Source: Eudoraea sp. (GTDB lineage Bacteria; Bacteroidota; Bacteroidia; Flavobacteriales; Flavobacteriaceae). Taken from it: a stretch of 8,303 nucleotides of DNA. The stretch is from the NCBI GenBank assembly GCA_013042925.1, contig JABDPH010000181.1:1-8303 (forward strand), read 5' to 3'. Every line of letters starts with the position of its first letter. The first letter of the stretch is position 1. Of the stretch, positions 1 to 5,789 are shown in pieces. The position numbers were made by a program, and so were the translations under genes. The notes beneath the pieces are model-generated. The model was not told the DNA's origin. It did not search any database and saw only the letters and a program-made list of their open reading frames with translations.

Positions 1-149
1 GCTTGTGTTTGCTGGAACAAGAATATTTCTTAAAGGCTATTCAAACAGATTTCGACCTCAGCAATCATTTATCAGATGCGGTTAATAGTTTAAAAATAGT
101 TCTGGCAGCCGATAAATCGTATAGAACTGGTGAAACTGTTCATTTCTAA
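1..149 (+). CDS. Gfo/Idh/MocA-family oxidoreductase, C-terminal end (partial)
   Basis: An open frame enters from the left edge, reading in phase from base 3, and ends at TAA 147-149. It gives about 48 residues. The visible tail contains EQEYFLKAI, then DAVNSLKIVLAADKSYRTGE and VHF. This matches the closing helix of Gfo/Idh/MocA-type NAD(P)-dependent dehydrogenases, where a reading like 'glra..ialAa.eSa.tGk.v.l' ends the C-terminal domain. The Rossmann domain that would confirm it lies outside the window, so the substrate cannot be guessed; members oxidise or reduce sugars, inositols and related compounds. The next gene starts 53 bases downstream on the same strand with no obvious terminator between, so co-transcription is possible. 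The family call rests only on this short C-terminal match. Confidence 0.65.
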   Translation, partial: LCLLEQEYFLKAIQTDFDLSNHLSDAVNSLKIVLAADKSYRTGETVHF

Positions 150-202
150 TGGCTTTATTTCAATTTTATCATATATATTGAAGCTTCGCAATTTATAAAA
201 GC

Positions 203-1681
203 ATGATTGAACTTTTCCAAAAGGCACATTTATACAAGGACAGGGCAGCAATTGTTTCTAATGGAAATACCTATTCTTATGAAGATTTGGTGGTCAAATC
301 CTCAGTTGTTGCTACCAACCTTTTAAACAAAGCATCTGATTTAAAGGAAGCCAGAATAGCCTTTTTAGTGCCTCCGTCTTTCGAATATACAGCTGTACAA
401 TGGGGAATATGGGCTGCCGGAGGAGTTGCTGTGCCTTTGTGCGTGCAACATCCGTTACCTTCAATGGAGTATGTTATCGAAGATTCCGGTTCTAAAGTGA
501 TAGTCGTCCATAAAGATTATCAGGATGTGCTTCAGCCGCTTGAATCAAGGCCCGGCTTATCTATTATTCTTTTAGAGGGGGTTTTTAAAAAGAATTCCTC
601 CCCCTTGCCCGATATCGATTTGAATAGAAGGGCTATGATGTTATATACTAGCGGTACCACAAATAAACCCAAAGGCGTGGTAACCACACATGGTATTATC
701 CAATCCCAGATTATCACTCTTGTAGAAGCCTGGGAATGGCAAAAAGATGATTATATTTTAAATATTCTGCCTTTACACCATGTTCATGGAATAATAAATG
801 TCTTAAGCTGTGCGCTTTGGAGTGGTGCGTGTTGTGAATTTCACGCTAAATTCGAGGCAAAGGAGGTTTGGGGCGCTATTTTGTCCGGAAGAATGACGCT
901 CTTTATGGCAGTTCCAACGATATACTATAAACTAATTAACTACTGGGAAAGTAAAAACAAAAAAGATCAGCTGTTAATGTCAGAAGCGGCATCTAAGCTT
1001 AGGCTTATGGTTTCAGGGTCTGCCGCACTGCCTGTTCCTGTTCTGGAAAAGTGGAAGTCTATTACCGGTCATACATTATTGGAGCGTTATGGAATGACCG
1101 AAATTGGGATGGGGCTTTCCAACTCCTATAGAGGAGAAAGGCGGCCGGGCTATGTTGGGTTGCCCTTACCAGGTGTAGCATTGCGGCTTGTAGATAAGGA
1201 CAATGCCCCGGTTGATAAAGATACACCTGGAGAAATTCAAATTAAGGGACCTTGCGTATTCAAGGAATATTGGCAAAAGGAAGAGGCTACAAAAGAAGCC
1301 TTCGCTAAAGACGGTTGGTTCAGAACAGGTGATGTTGCTATGTTGCACAACGGGATGTACAAAATTTTAGGACGTGATAGTGTGGATATAATTAAATCCG
1401 GGGGCTATAAAATTTCTGCGCTGGAAATTGAAGACGTACTGAGGGGGCATAAAGACATTGAGGATTCTGCCGTAATTGGTTTGGAAGATGAAGAGTGGGG
1501 AGAAGTCGTAGCTGCTTGCTTGGTATCCGGACAAAAAGCTTTGGATTTTGAAGAAATTTCAAAATGGCTTAGAGCCAGATTGCCTGCTTATAAGATACCC
1601 CGAAAATATATTCTTCAAAAGAAGCTCCCTAGAAATGTTTTGGGTAAAGTAACCAAGAATGAACTTAAATCACTTTTTTAA
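203..1681 (+). CDS. ACSF3/MatB-like acyl-CoA (malonyl-CoA) synthetase
   Basis: AMP-forming acyl-CoA synthetase of the ANL superfamily, 492 residues, the usual size for MatB-type enzymes. The family activates a carboxylate with ATP to an acyl-adenylate and passes it to CoA in the cytosol. All core motifs are present: P-loop YTSGTTNKPKG (148-158), YGMTE (296-300), GWFRTGD with Asp377, GRDSVDIIKSGGYK (390-403), and PRNVLGK with the catalytic-type Lys482. Long stretches such as LPLHHVHG (189-196), FMAVPTIYYKL (234-244), RLMVSGSAALP (267-277) and LEKWKSITGHTLLERYGMTE resemble human ACSF3, a malonyl/methylmalonyl-CoA synthetase, more than acetyl-CoA or long-chain enzymes. The start is fixed by an in-frame TGA at 179-181, with ATG 203 the first ATG after it. 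No malonyl-CoA decarboxylase is visible nearby, so malonate or methylmalonate is a family-based guess. One base separates its stop from the next gene, and a symporter follows, suggesting uptake coupled to activation. Confidence 0.92.
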   Translation: MIELFQKAHLYKDRAAIVSNGNTYSYEDLVVKSSVVATNLLNKASDLKEARIAFLVPPSFEYTAVQWGIWAAGGVAVPLCVQHPLPSMEYVIEDSGSKVIVVHKDYQDVLQPLESRPGLSIILLEGVFKKNSSPLPDIDLNRRAMMLYTSGTTNKPKGVVTTHGIIQSQIITLVEAWEWQKDDYILNILPLHHVHGIINVLSCALWSGACCEFHAKFEAKEVWGAILSGRMTLFMAVPTIYYKLINYWESKNKKDQLLMSEAASKLRLMVSGSAALPVPVLEKWKSITGHTLLERYGMTEIGMGLSNSYRGERRPGYVGLPLPGVALRLVDKDNAPVDKDTPGEIQIKGPCVFKEYWQKEEATKEAFAKDGWFRTGDVAMLHNGMYKILGRDSVDIIKSGGYKISALEIEDVLRGHKDIEDSAVIGLEDEEWGEVVAACLVSGQKALDFEEISKWLRARLPAYKIPRKYILQKKLPRNVLGKVTKNELKSLF

Positions 1682-1682
1682 T

Positions 1683-1805
1683 ATGGATTTTCTAAGTCTG
1701 TTTCCCTATATAGGTATTGTCTTATTGGTTGTTATAAACGCCATTCTGGTAATGAAAAGAGATATTAAAGTTGACAGGAATAGGGACGATAACCAATCAA
1801 GGTAA
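1683..1805 (+). CDS. small single-helix membrane protein, probable symporter accessory subunit
   Basis: A 40-residue reading frame fills the gap between the acyl-CoA synthetase and the symporter. Its ATG lies one base after the synthetase stop. Its TAA (1803-1805) overlaps the symporter ATG (1805-1807) as TAATG, the classic arrangement for coupled translation. The product begins MDFLSLFPYIGIVLLVVINA, has one hydrophobic helix at about residues 7-24, then a strongly charged tail (KRDIKVDRNRDD) that should stay in the cytoplasm by the positive-inside rule. I do not recognise a named family. Small membrane proteins encoded just upstream of SSS symporters are a known theme (YjcH with ActP, YhdT with PanF), but those are larger with two or more helices. 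A role as a partner of the following symporter is inferred from position and topology. Its short length means homology is hard to judge by eye; the gene packing is the best evidence that it is translated. Confidence 0.72.
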   Translation: MDFLSLFPYIGIVLLVVINAILVMKRDIKVDRNRDDNQSR

Positions 1806-3322
1806 TGGACTATCTGAGAGAACATTATTTAACCCTTCTGTTAACTACTTTTTATGTTGCCGGTTGTCTGTATATTGGATGGCATTTTAAGAAGAAGGCA
1901 AGACGAGGGGTTGAGGGTTATTTTGTTGCTAAAAGGGAAATTCCCGGTTGGGTTATTTCGTTGGCGTTTTTCTCTACCTCGGCTAGCACGAATACGTATA
2001 TTGGTCAGGCCGGTATTTCATTTGAATATGGCCTCTCCTGGGCATGGATGGGATTAATATGGACCTTCTTTTGTGTAATTTCCTGGCAGCTTTTAGGTCC
2101 CAGAATGAGGTATCAGACCGCACGTTTAAATTCTTATACCATACCGGATTATTTCCACCTGCGCTATAAAAGCAACCTGGCCAAAAGCATTCGTGTTTTG
2201 TCTGCGTTTATAATCCTCTTTGCAACAATATGGTATATGGTAGGTATAGCGAAGGGTTGTGCCCATGTTCTTACCTCGGTTTTAGATATTCCTTATGAAT
2301 ACGGCGCTTTTGCGATTATTTTTATTACCTGTGTTTATACCATTTGGGGCGGTATGTATAGTGTTTTGTGGACAGACGCCATTCAGGGAATAATTATGTT
2401 TGGCGTGGCTATTCTAATGTTAATGCTCCCCTTTATTTATTTAGGCGGGGTTGATAATGTAATGGCAAGCATCTCCGTAACGGATCATCTGACAAAATCT
2501 GGCGAACCAATAGGTAATGGCCTCGTTGTTTTTGGTAAACTGGTTTCCTTTCTATATATCCTTGGAATAGGACTCTCTATTGGAATGAAGCAAATTTCTG
2601 AGCCAAAAAACCTTATTCGGTTTTATTCTATCAATAACGCAAAAAGCATGAGGTTTGCCATGATCTGGACTCCTGTTTTTTTAGGTGTGTCACTGGTTTG
2701 TGTAATGGGCCTTGGTGCTTTGGTTCACGGAATGACTACTGTTGAAGAGGCAAACTATCTTATAAATAATACCGATGAGGTGATTGGTTTTATGCTGAAT
2801 AAATTTGATAACAGGCTTGTAAGCGGAATATGTGTTGCCGGTTTATTTGCGGCCGGTATGTCTTCGTTAGCGTCTGTTATAATCATTATTGGAACTGCTT
2901 TTGTAAATGATATATGGCACGTTGTTAAACCAATGAAGGTTACCAAAATTATTCCAAGAACTAAATGGGCAATGGGGATATATTGTTTGATGGTATATAT
3001 TTTTACTTTATATCCAATGGCAGGTATAGTGGAACTCACCGCGTTTGCAGGAGCCGTTTTTGCAGCGAGTTTCTTCCCTGCGATTTTTGGAGGACTTTAC
3101 TTTAAATGGGGTACAGATCTGGGTGCAATTTCTTCAATGGTTGTAGGTATGCTGATAAATATTATCTGGCGTTTTGGGTTTCGGTTTAACTATCCGGCGC
3201 TGGAGGATATACACGAGATAATTCCTGCTTTTCTATTTGCTTTGATAACCTATTTTGTTGTTAGCTTGTTGAGTAGGGATCGAAGACCGGACGAAAAGCA
3301 CCTGGCTAATGTTTTTGATTAA
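1805..3322 (+). CDS. sodium:solute symporter (SSS family)
   Basis: Polytopic inner-membrane protein of 505 residues with about thirteen hydrophobic segments, the normal size for the SSS family (PutP/PanF/SGLT fold), which uses the sodium gradient to import small solutes. Family marks seen are the N-terminal KARRGVEGYFVAKREIPGW (32-50), the first core helix FSTSASTNTYIGQAG (56-70), the signature GGMYSVLWTDAIQG (182-195), EPKNLIRFYSI (266-276), and GLFAAGMSSLASV (346-358). In the last, Ser353-Ser354 sit where PutP has the sodium-2 site Ser340-Thr341. The start is ATG 1805, overlapping the stop of the small membrane gene. It is the last gene of the + strand cluster and converges on the GNAT gene 42 bases away. 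Substrate is unknown: SSS members carry proline, pantothenate, monocarboxylates, sugars and more. The neighbouring acyl-CoA synthetase favours a carboxylic acid, but this is inference from context only. Confidence 0.93.
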   Translation: MDYLREHYLTLLLTTFYVAGCLYIGWHFKKKARRGVEGYFVAKREIPGWVISLAFFSTSASTNTYIGQAGISFEYGLSWAWMGLIWTFFCVISWQLLGPRMRYQTARLNSYTIPDYFHLRYKSNLAKSIRVLSAFIILFATIWYMVGIAKGCAHVLTSVLDIPYEYGAFAIIFITCVYTIWGGMYSVLWTDAIQGIIMFGVAILMLMLPFIYLGGVDNVMASISVTDHLTKSGEPIGNGLVVFGKLVSFLYILGIGLSIGMKQISEPKNLIRFYSINNAKSMRFAMIWTPVFLGVSLVCVMGLGALVHGMTTVEEANYLINNTDEVIGFMLNKFDNRLVSGICVAGLFAAGMSSLASVIIIIGTAFVNDIWHVVKPMKVTKIIPRTKWAMGIYCLMVYIFTLYPMAGIVELTAFAGAVFAASFFPAIFGGLYFKWGTDLGAISSMVVGMLINIIWRFGFRFNYPALEDIHEIIPAFLFALITYFVVSLLSRDRRPDEKHLANVFD

Positions 3323-3364
3323 AAATATTGAAATAGTTAGGTTAAAATACCTGATGATATAAGA

Positions 3365-3805
3365 TTACTCTTTGATCATTAGTATGTGTGGAATGTCATC
3401 TTCCAAATACGTTTCTCCGACTGCTTTGAAATCCATTTCTTCATAGAATTTTTGTAAATAGGTCTGGGCTGACAGGTGAATGGTGGTCTCTTTAAAATTA
3501 TCCTCTATTGCTTTTATTGATGCCAGCATAATTTCCTTTCCATAGCCCCCTACTCTCATAGGTTTCTTTACTACAACACGTCCTATGCAGGCATGGTCCA
3601 TATAATCTCCCGGTTTAAAAATTCTGGCATACGCGATGATCTTATTGTCTTTGGTGCCTATAACATGTAACGCCTTACCGTCTTTGTCGTCCATGTCCTG
3701 ATATACGCAATTCTGTTCCACCACAAAAACCTCTGACCGCAACTGAAGAATCTGGTATAATTCCAGGTTGCTTAGCTCTTGAAAAGTTTTGGTGTTGATA
3801 TTCAT
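3365..3805 (-). CDS. ElaA-like GNAT family N-acetyltransferase
   Basis: A 146-residue cytosolic protein of the GNAT fold, close in length to E. coli ElaA (about 153). GNAT enzymes move an acetyl group from acetyl-CoA to an amine; the substrate of ElaA-type members is not established. Visible marks are the ElaA-type N-terminal block LRSEVFVVEQNCVYQDMDD (22-40), the strand IAYARIF (57-63), IGRVVVKKPMRVGGYGKEIM (74-93) with the acetyl-CoA pyrophosphate loop R-V-G-G-Y-G at 84-89, HLSAQTYLQKFYEEMDFKAVGE (110-131), and the closing EDDIPHILM (135-143), which resembles the ElaA C-terminus. It is the last gene of a leftward cluster: only three bases separate it from the stop of the cation transporter gene. 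An AGGA lies seven bases before its ATG, inside the end of that upstream gene, and could help its translation. The three-gene grouping gives no clear clue to function. Confidence 0.88.
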   Translation of the reverse strand: MNINTKTFQELSNLELYQILQLRSEVFVVEQNCVYQDMDDKDGKALHVIGTKDNKIIAYARIFKPGDYMDHACIGRVVVKKPMRVGGYGKEIMLASIKAIEDNFKETTIHLSAQTYLQKFYEEMDFKAVGETYLEDDIPHILMIKE

Positions 3806-3808
3806 ATG

Positions 3809-4732
3809 TTAATCCTGTACAATGACTTTTTTGCTGTCGCATTTACCAAATTCAGGTTGTATATTCAAATGGTTTATGCCAAATTTATGGTACACCTCTT
3901 CCTCTATTGTTTCCAGTATCTTATCAAATTCTGATAGGCTTATATCTTCATCAAAATCAATATGTGCCTCCAGGTGCACTTCATCCTCATTCAGTTGCCA
4001 GATATGTACGTGGTGTACATTTTTTACGGGTCTTATTTTTGATATTTCCGATACTATTTGTTGCACCTCAATCGTATTCGGGGTAAATAGCATTAATACT
4101 CTGGTAGACGTCTTAAGGAGATCATATCCCATATAAACAAGGTACATTGCAATTAAGATGGTTAAAACAGGATCTACCCAGTATAGTGCATAAAACTTCA
4201 TTAATAATCCTCCGATTAATACAGCTACAGACGCCATCATGTCTGTAAATAAATGAAGATAAGCAGATTGCATGTTCATATTTGCTTTAGCGTCTTTTTT
4301 AATTAGAAGAACACTAAATCCGTTAGCAGCTATCCCTAATAAGGATAACCAGATAACTAAATTTGATTCAATTTCAATTGGATTTATAAATCTTTCAATA
4401 GCCTCTTTCACCAGGATTATAGAAACAATGATCAGGGTTGAAGAATTGACAAAAGCAGCTATTATTTCGGCTCTCTTATATCCAAATGTCTTATTCAAAG
4501 AGGCTTTCTTTTTTGCTAATAAAGTAGCGGCATAACTAATAATCAGTGAAAGGACATCGCTGAAATTATGTAGTGCGTCTGATAATAAAGCAAGACTTCC
4601 GGATAATATTCCTCCTATTACCTGGGCAAGCGTTATTAAAATATTAAGAAGTATTGTAATAAAAAGGTTTCTTCCTTTTAAATCTTTATGAGAATGGGAG
4701 TGCGAATTGGAATGTGAATGCGAATGGCCCAT
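3809..4732 (-). CDS. cation diffusion facilitator (CDF) zinc transporter
   Basis: Inner-membrane metal/proton antiporter of 307 residues, the usual size of CzcD/ZitB/ZnT-type CDF proteins that export zinc and related divalent metals. It opens with a histidine-rich tail (His3, 5, 7, 11, 13 and 15 alternating mostly with Ser). Six transmembrane helices follow, roughly residues 22-210. The transport-site motifs are both intact: His55-x-x-x-Asp59 in helix 2 (SDALHNFSD) and His160-x-x-x-Asp164 in helix 5 (LHLFTD). The 2-His/2-Asp set is the pattern linked to zinc selectivity, as opposed to the DxxxD of manganese or iron members. The soluble C-terminal domain (about 215-297) carries NVHHVHIWQL and VHLEAHIDF with His240, 241, 243, 253 and 257, typical dimer-domain metal ligands. 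It lies between rpiB (9-base gap upstream) and the GNAT gene (3-base gap downstream), so it should share the rpiB transcript; no separate metal-regulated promoter is evident. Confidence 0.95.
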   Translation of the reverse strand: MGHSHSHSNSHSHSHKDLKGRNLFITILLNILITLAQVIGGILSGSLALLSDALHNFSDVLSLIISYAATLLAKKKASLNKTFGYKRAEIIAAFVNSSTLIIVSIILVKEAIERFINPIEIESNLVIWLSLLGIAANGFSVLLIKKDAKANMNMQSAYLHLFTDMMASVAVLIGGLLMKFYALYWVDPVLTILIAMYLVYMGYDLLKTSTRVLMLFTPNTIEVQQIVSEISKIRPVKNVHHVHIWQLNEDEVHLEAHIDFDEDISLSEFDKILETIEEEVYHKFGINHLNIQPEFGKCDSKKVIVQD

Positions 4733-4741
4733 GTTGTTTCT

Positions 4742-5173
4742 TTAAGAGCAGGGTATTTTTTCTATTCGTCGTTCATGCCTCCCGCCTTCAAATTCTGTAT
4801 TAAGAAAAGTTCTAACCATTTCTAAAGCCTGTGGAAGAGAAATAAAACGTGCGGGCAGACTTAGGATGTTTGCGTTGTTATGTTCCCTGGCTAATGCTAC
4901 TATTTCCCTGTTCCAGCAAAGTGCTGCCCTAATACCCTGATGTTTGTTTGCAGTCATACTGGCGCCATTTCCACTACCACAAATTATTATTCCCAAATCG
5001 GCTCTTTCTGTTTCAACATCAGATGCAACCGGGTGAATAAAATCCGGATAATCCACGCTATCTGAGCCATCTGTTCCATGATTTACTACTTCTATACTCA
5101 TAGACTTGAGAAGACCCACAATTGCCAGTTTATATTCCGTGCCAGCATGATCATTACCTATTGATATTTTCAT
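4742..5173 (-). CDS. rpiB: ribose-5-phosphate isomerase B
   Basis: RpiB/LacAB-family sugar-phosphate isomerase of 143 residues, full length (E. coli RpiB is 149). It interconverts ribose 5-phosphate and ribulose 5-phosphate in the non-oxidative pentose phosphate pathway in the cytosol; some members act on allose 6-phosphate. Key sites are present: GNDHAG (6-11) with Asp8-His9, DYPDF (41-45), ICGSGNGASMTANKHQGIRA (64-83) with the catalytic-base candidate Cys65, REHNNANILSLPAR (96-109) with His98 for ring opening, and EGGRHERRIEKI (129-140) with the phosphate-binding arginines. Cys65 places it with the E. coli type; mycobacterial RpiB uses a glutamate elsewhere. Ser67 stands where E. coli has Thr. 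It leads the leftward three-gene cluster. A perfect TAACTTTG promoter box lies 25 bases before the ATG, implying a very short leader. LacA/LacB subunits are the main alternative but act as pairs, and no partner is seen. Confidence 0.95.
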   Translation of the reverse strand: MKISIGNDHAGTEYKLAIVGLLKSMSIEVVNHGTDGSDSVDYPDFIHPVASDVETERADLGIIICGSGNGASMTANKHQGIRAALCWNREIVALAREHNNANILSLPARFISLPQALEMVRTFLNTEFEGGRHERRIEKIPCS

Positions 5174-5198
5174 AGTATAAGAGTATTTAGAATTAGTA

Positions 5199-5206
5199 CA
5201 AAGTTA
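5199..5206 (-). promoter_or_regulatory. candidate -7 promoter box for the rpiB cluster
   Basis: On the - strand this site reads TAACTTTG, an exact match to the Bacteroidota housekeeping -7 consensus TAnnTTTG. It ends 25 bases before the rpiB ATG, a plausible distance for a short leader. No TTG-type -33 box is found at the expected 17-23 base spacing, where the - strand reads A- and C-rich sequence, so the promoter is only half supported. It would drive rpiB, the CDF transporter and the GNAT gene. Confidence 0.45.
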
Positions 5207-5690
5207 CAAATACCATTGGGAAACGTGGTTTTTAATATTGTTAACACCTTACTAGATTATAAAATCGTAAGTATTTGGTTAAGAAACTGTTGCTTATTTG
5301 TAACATTTGTTAATAACCATAGGATAAGAAATAAGTATTATTTTTTATTATCTGCTAAAAAATGTGCTCTACAAAAACTGATTGTTTTTAAGAAAACTTC
5401 TTCTCAATTCTTTACGGAAAGATATTAAAATTGAATACCCTGGTAATTAACAGAAAAGAAAAAATTAGTTGTAAGTAATTTTATGTTGAAAGCAGTTATT
5501 AAGAGTCGTGTATAAAAAAGTTAATTTATTGATACTTAGATTATACAATAGTGTTCAAATTGTCAATAAACTCTTTTTTCTGTTTATAGCAACTATTACT
5601 TAAAATTTTTATAAGTAGTATTAACAAACAATCATAATCATCATTTATTATAAAATTTAATTAAAGAAATAATTAATAATTTAATAATTG

Positions 5691-5718
5691 TTGATATGTT
5701 ATTTGCGCAATAGTTTGG
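5691..5718 (+). promoter_or_regulatory. candidate promoter for rnr
   Basis: TTG at 5691-5693 is followed after 17 bases by TAGTTTGG at 5711-5718, which matches the Bacteroidota -7 consensus TAnnTTTG at five of its six fixed positions. The spacing fits the range described for flavobacterial promoters (TTG, 17-23 bases, TAnnTTTG). Transcription would start near 5725 and give a leader of roughly 65 bases. In such AT-rich DNA a partial match can arise by chance, so this is a weak call. Confidence 0.3.
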
Positions 5719-5789
5719 TTTAAATCTGGTTTATTGGATAGAGTGCTATGAATTATAATTCGTAATTTTCCGCCCAAATAAAGAATTTA

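Larger units (their letters stand above)
5174..5789. other. AT-rich divergent intergenic region between rpiB and rnr
   Basis: These 616 bases hold no convincing gene. The longest frame (5216-5428 on +) gives 70 residues rich in I, K, N, F and C with no recognisable motif or start context, as expected from AT-rich DNA. The region contains a perfect -7 box for rpiB near its left end and a weaker promoter-like pair for rnr near its right end. There is an all-AT inverted repeat with arms 5341-5347 (TTTTTTA) and 5356-5362 (TAAAAAA). From about 5640 to 5700 it is almost purely A and T with repeated TAAT steps, and a 10-base palindrome AATTATAATT sits at 5751-5760. A small RNA or a long regulated rnr leader could hide here, but nothing seen proves either. 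Confidence 0.6.

Noticed and set aside
150..202. Possible promoter between the oxidoreductase tail and the synthetase
   Set aside because: The only -7-like string, TATATTGA, matches the consensus poorly and no TTG lies at the right spacing; read-through from the upstream gene is as likely.
3336..3355. Short inverted repeat between the converging symporter and GNAT genes (AGGT at 3339-3342, ACCT at 3349-3352)
   Set aside because: Only four firm base pairs plus one A-T and two wobble pairs, with no clear U-tract on the + side. It could be a weak two-way terminator but the support is too thin to annotate.
3822..4535. Two + strand frames opposite the CDF transporter gene
   Set aside because: Both are antisense to conserved transmembrane and C-terminal segments, including the HxxxD motifs, and show no family features.
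5216..5428. 70-residue + strand frame in the rpiB-rnr gap
   Set aside because: Its composition follows AT-rich DNA, there is no domain or membrane pattern, and its start lies just upstream of the rpiB promoter box on the opposite strand with no good start context.
5748..5765. Five-codon upstream frame (MNYNS) in the rnr leader, in phase with rnr
   Set aside because: It is too short to separate from chance in AT-rich DNA and has no regulatory codon pattern; it is useful only because its TAA fixes the rnr start.
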